64,000 nt of DNA, from NCBI RefSeq assembly GCF_004570385.1, contig NZ_SPQL01000005.1, forward strand, positions 124,001-188,000, in the 5' to 3' direction. The number at the start of each line of letters is the position of its first letter. The first letter of the stretch is position 1. This document shows positions 55,829 through 63,814 of the stretch, piece by piece. A model generated the notes under the pieces. That model made no database searches. It was not told the origin of the DNA and saw nothing but the letters and a program-made list of their open reading frames with translations. Made by a program: the position numbers and the translations under genes. The DNA comes from Blastococcus sp. CT_GayMR19 (lineage in GTDB: Bacteria > Actinomycetota > Actinomycetes > Mycobacteriales > Geodermatophilaceae).

Positions 55829-57295
55829 GTGTTCACGAAGCGCTCCCTGGTCCGCAGTTCCGTCACGGTGTTCGCCGCCGGGCTCCTCATGCTCACGGCC
55901 GGCACTGCCGGTGCCGCCGGGCTGTTGGTCCCGGCCGTGTCGATGACGACCGCGCCGGACGCCCTGGCCGCCTACCGCGGGCAGACCACCTGCGACCCCG
56001 TCGTCAAGCCCGGCCTCCGGGCGCTGCGCGACATGGTCATGGGCTACTACGGCGTCGGCCGCGACGGTGGCATCACCCGCGCGTGCAACATCTCGGCACG
56101 CAGCGAGCACCAGGAGGGACGCGCCTGGGACTGGATGCTGGACGCGAACAACCCGGGTCAGCGGGCGGTCGGCGACGACTTCACGCTGTGGCTCACGGGG
56201 ACCGACGGCAGGGGTGAGGCGGCGGGCAACGCCCGTCGGCTCGGCGTCATGTACGTCATCTGGAACCGCAGGATCTGGTCGGCGTCCGACGCCGCCTCCG
56301 GGTGGCTGCCCTACAGCGGGGTCAGCCCGCACACCGACCACGTACACGTGAGCCTGAGCTGGGACGGCGCCTACCAGCGCACCTCGTGGTGGACCGGCGT
56401 CGCCGTCGCCCAGCAGGACGTCGGGCCCTGCATGGTCTACATCGGTGAGTTCGCCCCCGCCTACAGCGGTCCGCGCTACACCCCGTGCCCGCCGGCCGTC
56501 CCCCGTCCGGTGAACCGGGGCACCTCGGCGAGCCGGGACCTCGACGGCGACGGGCGGGCCGACACGATCGGCCGGCAGCAGGGCACCGGCACGCTCTGGT
56601 TCTACCCGGGCAACGGCGCGGGCGGTGTCGTCAGCCGGCGGGTCGTGGGTTCCGGCTGGCAGATGCACGACTCCATGGTGCTCAGCCCGGACCTCACCGG
56701 AGACGGGCGGCCGGACCTCTGGGCCCGGGACCTCGGGACCGGAGGGCTCTGGGTCTACCCCGGCGACGGCACGGGCAGCTTCACCGCCGCCACCCAGGTG
56801 GGCTGGGGCTGGCACATGCACGACGCGCTCATGGCCGCCGGGGATGTCACCGGCGACGGCCTGCCCGACCTCTGGGCGCGCGAGCGGGCGACCGGCTACC
56901 TCTGGCTGTACCCGGGTTCGGCCGGCGGTGTCCCCACCGCTCCGCGCTGGGTCGGCTCCGGCTGGCAGATGCACGACGCGCTGATCGCGCCCGGCGACGT
57001 GAACGGTGACGGTTTCGCGGACCTCTGGGCCCGCGAGGCGTCGACCGGCGTCCTGTGGTTCTACTCCGGGGACGGCGCCGGCGGGTTCAGGACGGCCAAC
57101 TCGGTCGGATACGGGTGGGGCATGCACGACACGCTGATCCCGACGGTGGACCAGACCGGCGACGGCCGCCCCGACCTGTTCGGGCGGCAGCGGAGCACGG
57201 GTGACCGCTACCTGTACCCGACGACGGCCACTGGGACGCCGACGTCTCCCCGCTTCGGCGGCTCCGGCTGGCAGATGCACGACACGTTGCTCTGA
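55829..57295 (+). CDS. Secreted M15-like peptidase-fold protein with FG-GAP/VCBS repeats
   Basis: A 488-residue exported protein. A signal peptide (FTKRSLVRSSVTVFAAGLLM, then AGTAGAAG) is followed by a domain with SEHQEGRAWDWMLD and PHTDHVHVSLSW, which has the His, Asp and His pattern of the D-Ala-D-Ala peptidase (M15/ARB_07466) fold. Residues from about 250 carry five FG-GAP/VCBS repeats of the type DLTGDGRPDLWAR, each ending WQMHD or WHMHD. The start is a GTG at 55829 with GGTGG seven bases upstream; an ATG at 55790 is possible. It may bind or trim peptidoglycan, which is an inference from the fold. Confidence 0.8.
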   Translation: MFTKRSLVRSSVTVFAAGLLMLTAGTAGAAGLLVPAVSMTTAPDALAAYRGQTTCDPVVKPGLRALRDMVMGYYGVGRDGGITRACNISARSEHQEGRAWDWMLDANNPGQRAVGDDFTLWLTGTDGRGEAAGNARRLGVMYVIWNRRIWSASDAASGWLPYSGVSPHTDHVHVSLSWDGAYQRTSWWTGVAVAQQDVGPCMVYIGEFAPAYSGPRYTPCPPAVPRPVNRGTSASRDLDGDGRADTIGRQQGTGTLWFYPGNGAGGVVSRRVVGSGWQMHDSMVLSPDLTGDGRPDLWARDLGTGGLWVYPGDGTGSFTAATQVGWGWHMHDALMAAGDVTGDGLPDLWARERATGYLWLYPGSAGGVPTAPRWVGSGWQMHDALIAPGDVNGDGFADLWAREASTGVLWFYSGDGAGGFRTANSVGYGWGMHDTLIPTVDQTGDGRPDLFGRQRSTGDRYLYPTTATGTPTSPRFGGSGWQMHDTLL

Positions 57296-57314
57296 GCCAC
57301 GCCGACGGGATCGC

Positions 57315-57352
57315 GTCGATTGGTACGTCTGGCACCAGGCGTACCAATCGAC
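57315..57352. terminator. Long near-perfect palindrome after the FG-GAP gene
   Basis: Arms GTCGATTGGTACG and CGTACCAATCGAC are exact complements; the spacer itself pairs (CTGG with CCAG), so the whole 38 bases fold into one 18-pair stem with one T-G pair and a two-base loop. It lies 20 bases after the stop at 57295. Terminator is the simplest call, though an operator is possible because the arms are AT-richer than the surroundings. Confidence 0.6.
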
Positions 57353-57505
57353 ACGCCGGTTACCTGGGGTCACACCGCGAAGGCGGAGAGCGATGCACCA
57401 TGGGGTTTCGCCACCGGGCCGTGCTGTAGGCGGCCGCTCCTGGAGGACCCCACGTGCTAGGCGCCATCGCACTCCCGTCCGCGTCCGCGGTCTCGGTCTC
57501 CCCGC
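57353..57505 (+). other. Possible structured leader RNA, no gene seen
   Basis: The stretch can fold with an outer pair TGGGGTC and GACCCCA about 75 bases apart, enclosing CCGC-GAAG-GCGG and a GGCCG...CGGCC hairpin. It precedes an operon for exported proteins. I could not match it to a known riboswitch by eye, and GC-rich DNA folds easily. Confidence 0.3.
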
Positions 57506-58066
57506 ATGCCGGAGCGCAGCTGCGGGGTGGTGACGGTGCCTGAGGCCCGGCGCGTCGCGCTCGTCATCGCGGGCGGGCTGGTCGTGGCGGCGGCAGCCGG
57601 CGGTGTCTACGTGGCGGCCCGTGGGAACGGAGAGCCCTGGACCGCCCGCGCGGACAACGTCGTGGTCGCCCCCTCGACGGACCGCAACACGGCGCCGGCC
57701 ACCGGCGCTGCGATCGAGCCGCCGGCCGATCCCGAGGACGTCGCGACGGACACGGCCACCCCCGCGGCTGCTGCCCTGCAGATCACCTACGCGGGCGCCG
57801 ACGACGTCGCCGGCGGCGTCGTGGTCGGGGCATACATCGGCGGCCTGATCGAGGACGGCGGGGAATGCTCCCTGACGCTGTCCGGCAACGGGCAGCCGGT
57901 GTCCGTGACGACCGACGGCGTTGCGGACGCCTCCACGACCAGCTGCGGGCAACTCCTCGTGCCCTACGCCGAGGTCGCGCCGGGCACGTGGACGGCCGAC
58001 GTCACGTACTCCTCTCCCGGCGGCCACTCGGTGGCCGACGCCTCCACGACGATCGAGGTGCCGTGA
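57506..58066 (+). CDS. Small membrane-anchored extracellular protein of unknown function
   Basis: A 186-residue protein with one N-terminal helix (VALVIAGGLVVAAAAGGVYVAA), an Ala-, Thr- and Pro-rich linker, and a C-terminal domain of about 95 residues with two cysteines and alternating strands that looks like a small beta-sandwich. I do not recognise it. The start is uncertain: an ATG at 57506 is used, but GTG codons at 57530 and 57536 give a better signal-anchor N-terminus. Its stop overlaps the next start by one base, so it is coupled to the LGFP-repeat protein. Confidence 0.6.
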   Translation: MPERSCGVVTVPEARRVALVIAGGLVVAAAAGGVYVAARGNGEPWTARADNVVVAPSTDRNTAPATGAAIEPPADPEDVATDTATPAAAALQITYAGADDVAGGVVVGAYIGGLIEDGGECSLTLSGNGQPVSVTTDGVADASTTSCGQLLVPYAEVAPGTWTADVTYSSPGGHSVADASTTIEVP

Positions 58067-61000
58067 TGCCGGCCGTGCCGAGCAAGGCCGGGTCGCTGCT
58101 GCGGCTGCCCGTGACGACCACGGTGCTCGTCGGGCTGGCCGTCGCCGGTCTCCTCGCGACGATCTGGGTGGCGGCCTCGCCCAGGCTCGTGAGTGCCGCG
58201 GACCTGCGTGAGTTCAACCCGGGCAGCATCATCACCGACCAGGTCTTCTTCGACTCCGGCAGCATGTCGGCGGCCGGCGTCCAGGCGTTCCTGGCCGACA
58301 AGGGTTCCGCGTGCGAGCTCGGCGCCGACAAGAGCGAGTGCCTGCACTCCTACACGATGGCCACGACCTCCCGCGCAGCCACGACCCTCTGCCCGGCGGG
58401 TTACCAGGGCGCCGCTCAGGAGAGCGCCGCGATGATCATCTACAAGGTGGCGCAGGCCTGCGGGATCAACCCGCAGGTTCTCCTGGTGACCCTGCAGAAG
58501 GAAATGGGCTTCATCCGTACGACCAATCCCACGGCCAAGATGTACGAGCGGGCGATGGGGTACGCCTGCCCCGACAACGGCACCGGACAGTGCGATCCGG
58601 CCTATGCGGGCCTGCAGAACCAGCTCTACCGCGCCGCCGGCCAGTTCCAGCGCTACGTCCAGGAACCGACCCGCTACGCCTACCGAGCCGGGATCACGAA
58701 CTACATCCTCTACCACCCGTACAACGACTGCGGACGCCAGAGCGTCTACATCCAGAACGGCGCCACCGCGGCGCTGTACAACTACACGCCCTACGTGCCC
58801 GACGCCGCGGCGCTCGCCGCCGGTTACGGCAACGGGGGCAAGTGCTCCTCCTACGGGAACCGGAACTTCTTCAGCTACTTCACCGACTGGTTCGGCTCCA
58901 CGCAATCCACGGGTAGCGGCGCGATCAATCTGAAGTACATGGCGATGGGCGGCAGCGCGTCCTACCTCGGCGAACCGGTGGCCGCGACGTCCTGCGGCCT
59001 CGCTGCGGGAGGGTGTGGCCGGGCCTACCAGAACGGTTCGATCTACTGGTCCTCGTCGTCGGGCGCAGCCGTCGTCGAAGGCGAGGTGCGGGCCGGCTGG
59101 TGGGCCACCGGTGGCGTCAGCGGCACCCTCGGTTACCCGATCGCCGACTCCGGCCCGATCACCGGTGGAGCGGCCGGGGCCTTCCAGGGCGGCTCGGTGT
59201 ACTGGTCCCCGACCACCGGGGCCGCCGCCATCGGCAAGGAGCTGCTGGGGAGCTGGTGGTCGGCCGGCGGTGCGTCCGGGCGGCTCGGATGGCCGGTGGC
59301 CAGCAGTGGCCCGGTCGCGGGCGGCGGCACCGGAGGGGCCTTCCAGGGCGGCTCGATCTACTGGTCACCGACCTCGGGGGCGCACTGGCTTGCCGACGAC
59401 ATCCGTGGCCGGTGGTGGGCACTGGGCGGGACCACCGGCACGCTCGGCTTCCCGACCAGCGACCTGGTCGCGGTGCCCGGCGGCACGGGTGCGGCGTTCC
59501 AGGGCGGCTCCATCTACTCCTCGCCCGGCACCGGCGCCCATGCCGTGCAGGGCGGGGTCCGTGCGGGCTGGTGGGCCCGCGGCGGTACCTCCGGCCCCCT
59601 CGGCTTCCCGACCGTCGACACCGCGGACCTGACGGGCACGGGCGGGGTCAAGGGCCAGGTGGGCGCCTTCTCGGGCGGCACGGTGTACAGCTCGTCGGCG
59701 ACGGCACCGGCGGTGCTGTCCGGGAACGTGCTGGCCGCGTACCTGGCGGCGGGTGGTCCGGCGGACCTGGGATTCCCGGTGGCCGATCAGGCGCCGGTGA
59801 CCGGCGGTGAGGCCGCGGCCCTGCAGCACGCGTCGATCTACTCCTCGGCCGGCACCGGGGCGCACGTGGTGTCGGGTGCGGTCCGGTCGGGTTGGTGGGC
59901 TCGCGGTGGGATCACCGGCCCGCTGGGCTATCCGACCGCGGACACGGCCGCGGTGACCGGTGCCGGCGGGGTCGAGGGCCAGGTGGGCGCCTTCTCGGGC
60001 GGCACGGTGTACAGCTCGTCGGCGACGGCACCGGCGGTGCTGTCCGGGAACGTGCTGGCCGCGTACCTGGCGGCGGGCGGTCCGGCGGACCTGGGATTCC
60101 CGGTGGCCGATCAGGCGCCGCTGACCGGCGGTGAGGCCGCGGCCCTGCAGCACGCGTCGATCTACTCCTCGGCCGGCACCGGTGCGCACGTGGTGTCGGG
60201 TGCGGTCCGGTCGGGTTGGTGGGCTCGCGGTGGGATCACCGGCCCGCTGGGCTATCCGACCGCGGACACGACCGCGGTGACCGGTGCCGGCGGGGTCAAG
60301 GGCCAGGTGGGCGCCTTCTCGGGCGGCCGGCTGTACAGCTCGTCGGCGACGGCACCGGCGGTGCTGTCCGGGAACGTGCTGGCCGCGTACCTGGCGGCGG
60401 GTGGTCCGGCGGTGCTGGGATTCCCGGTGGCCGATCAGGCGCCGCTGACCGGCGGTGAGGCCGCGGCCCTGCAGCACGCGTCGATCTACTCCTCGGCCGG
60501 CACTGGTGCGCACGTGGTGTCGGGTGCGGTCCGGTCGGGTTGGTGGGCTCGCGGTGGGATCACCGGCCCGCTGGGCTATCCGACAGCGGACACGGCCGCG
60601 GTGACCGGTGCCGGCGGGGTCGAGGGCCAGGTGGGCGCCTTCTCGGGCGGCACGGTGTACAGCTCGTCGGCGACGGCACCGGCGGTGCTGTCCGGGAACG
60701 TGCTGGCCGCGTACCTGGCGGCGGGTGGTCCGGCGGTGCTGGGATTCCCGGTGGCCGATCAGGCGCCGGTGACCGGCGGTGAGGCCGCGGCCCTGCAGCA
60801 CGCGTCGATCTACTCCTCGGCCGGCACCGGGGCGCACGTGGTGCGTTCGGTGGCCCTGCCGGCCTTCTGGGGTGCGGGAGGGGTCACCGGCCCGCTCGGC
60901 TTCCCGACCGTAGACACCGCGACGGCAGCCGGGGTGGGCTCGACCGGCACGGTGACCACCTTCCAGGGCGGGTCGATCTACGGGTCGTCGTCCACCGGCG

Positions 61001-61143
61001 TCCGCTTCGTCCTGACGGCGGTGGACACCCAGTACCGCGCGGCCGGCGGTCCCGCCTCGTCGTACGGGTGGCCGACGTCGAACACCTATGCCGTGACGGG
61101 CGGAGTCCGCAACGACTTCCAGTCCGGCCAGATCACAGGTTGA
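58066..61143 (+). CDS. Secreted lysozyme-like protein with about fourteen LGFP repeats
   Basis: A 1025-residue exported protein. A membrane anchor or signal helix (residues 18-38) is followed by a 250-residue domain with AMIIYKVAQACGINPQVLLVTLQKEMG; Glu146 sits where lysozyme-like enzymes have their acid. From about residue 300 the protein is built of LGFP-type units (LGYPIADSG, LGWPVASSG, LGFPTVDTA and so on), which bind cell walls and are known in mycobacterial and corynebacterial envelope proteins. Residues about 530-925 are encoded by a nearly identical 324-bp tandem repeat. It should act at the cell surface as a wall-binding hydrolase or adhesin. Confidence 0.85.
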   Translation: MPAVPSKAGSLLRLPVTTTVLVGLAVAGLLATIWVAASPRLVSAADLREFNPGSIITDQVFFDSGSMSAAGVQAFLADKGSACELGADKSECLHSYTMATTSRAATTLCPAGYQGAAQESAAMIIYKVAQACGINPQVLLVTLQKEMGFIRTTNPTAKMYERAMGYACPDNGTGQCDPAYAGLQNQLYRAAGQFQRYVQEPTRYAYRAGITNYILYHPYNDCGRQSVYIQNGATAALYNYTPYVPDAAALAAGYGNGGKCSSYGNRNFFSYFTDWFGSTQSTGSGAINLKYMAMGGSASYLGEPVAATSCGLAAGGCGRAYQNGSIYWSSSSGAAVVEGEVRAGWWATGGVSGTLGYPIADSGPITGGAAGAFQGGSVYWSPTTGAAAIGKELLGSWWSAGGASGRLGWPVASSGPVAGGGTGGAFQGGSIYWSPTSGAHWLADDIRGRWWALGGTTGTLGFPTSDLVAVPGGTGAAFQGGSIYSSPGTGAHAVQGGVRAGWWARGGTSGPLGFPTVDTADLTGTGGVKGQVGAFSGGTVYSSSATAPAVLSGNVLAAYLAAGGPADLGFPVADQAPVTGGEAAALQHASIYSSAGTGAHVVSGAVRSGWWARGGITGPLGYPTADTAAVTGAGGVEGQVGAFSGGTVYSSSATAPAVLSGNVLAAYLAAGGPADLGFPVADQAPLTGGEAAALQHASIYSSAGTGAHVVSGAVRSGWWARGGITGPLGYPTADTTAVTGAGGVKGQVGAFSGGRLYSSSATAPAVLSGNVLAAYLAAGGPAVLGFPVADQAPLTGGEAAALQHASIYSSAGTGAHVVSGAVRSGWWARGGITGPLGYPTADTAAVTGAGGVEGQVGAFSGGTVYSSSATAPAVLSGNVLAAYLAAGGPAVLGFPVADQAPVTGGEAAALQHASIYSSAGTGAHVVRSVALPAFWGAGGVTGPLGFPTVDTATAAGVGSTGTVTTFQGGSIYGSSSTGVRFVLTAVDTQYRAAGGPASSYGWPTSNTYAVTGGVRNDFQSGQITG
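59653..60843 (+). repeat. Tandem 324-bp repeat, about 3.7 copies, inside the LGFP gene
   Basis: Units begin at 59653, 59977, 60301 and 60625, each 324 bp (108 codons, two LGFP units) and differing at only a few sites. The length is a multiple of three, so a change in copy number keeps the frame. The last copy breaks off after 60843. Confidence 0.92.
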
Positions 61144-61237
61144 GGTAGCCGTGCCACCTACCGGGGCGCCCGTTGCTCCCGTTACCACCGAGCCGAGCGA
61201 CTCGCGACGCGCCGACGGCGCCGACCGGCGCCGCAGG

Positions 61238-61243
61238 TACCGT
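61238..61243 (+). promoter_or_regulatory. -10 box of a leaderless start for the ABC exporter operon
   Basis: TACCGT ends six bases before the GTG at 61250. Confidence 0.52.
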
Positions 61244-61249
61244 GCGAGC

Positions 61250-62083
61250 GTGAGTTCGACCAGCATCCAACCCTCGCCCTCGGCCCGGGCTCTCCAGGAC
61301 GTGCGGGAGGGCTGGGGTCAGCGGGAGCTGTGGGGGCACCTGGGCTGGCAGGACATCCGGCAGCGCTACCGCAGGTCGCTGCTCGGCCCGCTGTGGATCA
61401 CCATCAGCATGGCGGTCACGGCGATCGCGCTGGGCATCCTCTACGCCGGGCTGTTCGGCAACTCGCTCGAGGAGCAGCTGCCCTACATCCTCGTCGGGTT
61501 CATCGTCTGGGGCTTCATCGCGGGCTGCATCAACGAGGGCTCCGAGGTGTTCATCGCCAACGTCGGGCTGATCACGCACCTGCCCGCGCCGATCAGCGTG
61601 CACGTGTACCGGCTGATCTGGCGGCAGGTCCTGTTCTTCGTCCACAACCTGGCCGTCTACGCGGTCATGCTGATCGTCTTCCCGCAGCCGCTGGGCTGGG
61701 CGAGCCTGATGGCGATCCCCGCGTTCGTGCTGCTGGTGCTCAACGGCGCCTGGGTGGCGCTCGCGGCGGGCATCGTGAGCACCCGGTTCCGTGACCTGAC
61801 GCCGATCACCCAGAGCATCGTGCAGCTGATGTTCTTCATGACGCCGATCGTCTGGATCTACGGGGACCTCCTCAACAGCCCCAACCCGAGCATCGCGGAG
61901 CGGGCCCGGATCGCCGAGTTCAACCCGTTCCTGCACTTCCTCGAGATCATCCGCGCGCCCATGCTGGGCGCGGACCAGCACCTGCGGCACTGGCTGGTCG
62001 TCCTGGCGATCACCGTCGCGGGCTGGGCGCTCACCTTCGTGATCATGCGGCGCTACCGGGCACGCGTGGCCTACTGGGTCTGA
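61250..62083 (+). CDS. wzm: ABC-2 type polysaccharide exporter, membrane subunit (Wzm)
   Basis: A 277-residue permease with six membrane helices. The N-terminal amphipathic segment WGHLGWQDIRQRYRRSLLGP is typical of O-antigen and galactan exporters, and LNPFLHFLEIIRAP-like sequence (FNPFLHFLEIIRAP) lies in the last outward loop. The GTG at 61250 is favoured over the GTG at 61151, because a -10 box is correctly spaced and the extra 33 residues are low in complexity. With Wzt and a GlfT1-like transferase it matches the mycobacterial galactan export genes Rv3781-Rv3783. Confidence 0.88.
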   Translation: MSSTSIQPSPSARALQDVREGWGQRELWGHLGWQDIRQRYRRSLLGPLWITISMAVTAIALGILYAGLFGNSLEEQLPYILVGFIVWGFIAGCINEGSEVFIANVGLITHLPAPISVHVYRLIWRQVLFFVHNLAVYAVMLIVFPQPLGWASLMAIPAFVLLVLNGAWVALAAGIVSTRFRDLTPITQSIVQLMFFMTPIVWIYGDLLNSPNPSIAERARIAEFNPFLHFLEIIRAPMLGADQHLRHWLVVLAITVAGWALTFVIMRRYRARVAYWV

Positions 62084-62111
62084 GGACCCGGGGCAGAAAG
62101 GCACAGACTTC

Positions 62112-62858
62112 GTGGTCAGCATCGCGACGCGCGACGCGTCGGTCGACTTCCCCATCTTCAACGCCAAGACGCGGTCGCTGAAGAAGACCGTCCTCGGGAT
62201 GGTCGGCGGCAACATCTCCAGCGAGGACCGCGTCCCGGTCATCCAGGCGCTGCACGACGTGACCCTGGACCTCGACCACGGCGCCCGCGTGGGGCTGGTC
62301 GGCCACAACGGTGCCGGCAAGTCCACGCTGCTGCGCCTGCTGGCCGGGATCTACGAGCCGACCAGTGGCACCGCTGTCGTCTCGGGGCGCGTCGCGCCGG
62401 TGTTCGACCTGGGCGTCGGCATGGACCCGGAGATCTCCGGCTACGAGAACATCATCATCCGCGGCCTGTTCCTGGGCATGTCCCGGAAGCAGATGGAGGA
62501 GCGGGTCGACGACATCGCGGAGTTCACCGAGCTCGGTGACTTCCTGTCGATGCCGCTGCGCACCTACTCGACGGGCATGCGGGTCCGCCTGGCCCTGGGC
62601 GTGGTCACGAGCATCGATCCGGAGATCCTGCTGCTCGACGAGGGCATCGGTGCCGTGGACGCCGCCTTCCTGGAGAAGGCGCGGACCCGGCTCAGCGACC
62701 TCGTCGACCGGGCCGGCCTGCTCGTCTTCGCCTCGCACTCCGACGAGTTCCTCCGGCAGCTGTGCACCTCGGCCATCTGGATGAACCACGGCAGGGTGAA
62801 GGCACACGGGCACCTGGACGACGTCCTCCGCGCCTACAAGAGCCCCGAGGTCGCGTGA
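62112..62858 (+). CDS. wzt: ABC polysaccharide exporter, ATPase subunit (Wzt)
   Basis: A 248-residue ATPase. Walker A is GHNGAGKST (64-72), the signature is in TYSTGMRVRLALG, Walker B is EILLLDEGIGAVD, and the switch histidine is in FASHSDE. It lacks the C-terminal carbohydrate-binding domain of O9a-type Wzt, like the galactan exporter ATPase of mycobacteria. Its stop overlaps the start of the GlfT1-like gene as GTGA at 62855-62858. Confidence 0.92.
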   Translation: MVSIATRDASVDFPIFNAKTRSLKKTVLGMVGGNISSEDRVPVIQALHDVTLDLDHGARVGLVGHNGAGKSTLLRLLAGIYEPTSGTAVVSGRVAPVFDLGVGMDPEISGYENIIIRGLFLGMSRKQMEERVDDIAEFTELGDFLSMPLRTYSTGMRVRLALGVVTSIDPEILLLDEGIGAVDAAFLEKARTRLSDLVDRAGLLVFASHSDEFLRQLCTSAIWMNHGRVKAHGHLDDVLRAYKSPEVA

Positions 62859-63793
62859 CCGCCCGTCCGGGGGCCGACAGTGCCGTGCCCGCCCGGTCCG
62901 CCCCTGCCGCGGCCGAGTTCGTCGCGGCGGTCGTCGTCACCCGGTACCGGGCCGGACTCCTCCGGGAGAGCCTGGCCGCCATCGCCGAGCAGACCCGCTC
63001 CCTCGACCTCGTCGTCGTGGTCGACAACGGCGCCGACCCGGAGACGGAGGAGGTCGTCCGCGGGTGCGGCCTGCCGGTGGCGTACGTGCCGTCGAAGGCG
63101 AACCTGGGCGGCGCCGGCGGCTTCGCGCTCGGGCTGCTGACGGCGCTGGCGCGGGGAGCGGACTGGATCTGGTGCGCCGACGACGACGGACGCCCGGGCA
63201 GCGCCGACGCCCTCGCCATCCTCCTGGAGGAGGCCCGCCGCCGGGACCTCGCGGAGGTGTCACCGGCCGTCGTCGACAAGGATGACCCGCTGCGGCTGGC
63301 GTTCCCGCTGCGCCGGGGGGTGCGCTGGAAGGGATCCGTCTCGGACTTCGGCCGCGACGAGTTCCTGCCGGGTTACGCCTCGCTGTTCAACGGGGCGCTC
63401 TTCCGCGCCGGCACCCTCGAGGCGGTCGGCGTGCCGGACCTGCGGCTGTTCATCCGCGGGGACGAGACCGAGGTGCACCGCCGCCTGCAGCGCTCGGGCC
63501 TGCGGTTCGGCACCACCATGCGGGCCACCTACCTGCATCCCCAGGGCGGTGACGAGTTCCTGCCGATCCTCGGCGGACGGCTCGCGGCCCAGTACCCGAA
63601 CGACGACGTCAAGCGCTACTTCACCTACCGCAACCGCGGCTACCTCATGGCCCAGCCGGGGATGCGCTGGCTGTTCCCGCTCGAGCTCGTGCGGTTCGGC
63701 TACTTCTTCCTCAGCCGCGGCGACCTGCGCGGCCTGCGCACGTGGCTCGGCCTGACCCGCGCCGGCCGCCGGGAACGCTTCCGTCGTCCCTGA
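62855..63793 (+). CDS. GT2 glycosyltransferase, galactofuranosyltransferase GlfT1-like
   Basis: A 312-residue transferase. NLGGAGGFALGLLTAL (83-98) and the metal-binding DDD in CADDDGRPGS (109-111) match GlfT1, which adds the first galactofuranose residues to the lipid-linked linker of arabinogalactan. The GTG overlaps the Wzt stop. Co-location with Wzm and Wzt supports a galactan role. Other rhamnosyl or galactosyl transferases of the family are possible. Confidence 0.85.
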   Translation: MTARPGADSAVPARSAPAAAEFVAAVVVTRYRAGLLRESLAAIAEQTRSLDLVVVVDNGADPETEEVVRGCGLPVAYVPSKANLGGAGGFALGLLTALARGADWIWCADDDGRPGSADALAILLEEARRRDLAEVSPAVVDKDDPLRLAFPLRRGVRWKGSVSDFGRDEFLPGYASLFNGALFRAGTLEAVGVPDLRLFIRGDETEVHRRLQRSGLRFGTTMRATYLHPQGGDEFLPILGGRLAAQYPNDDVKRYFTYRNRGYLMAQPGMRWLFPLELVRFGYFFLSRGDLRGLRTWLGLTRAGRRERFRRP

Positions 63794-63814
63794 CGCCCGG
63801 CGGGGCCGGCGCGG

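Noticed and set aside
59653-60843. Possible CRISPR array or satellite
   Set aside because: The repeat unit is 324 bp with no unique spacers, and it encodes two LGFP units in frame.
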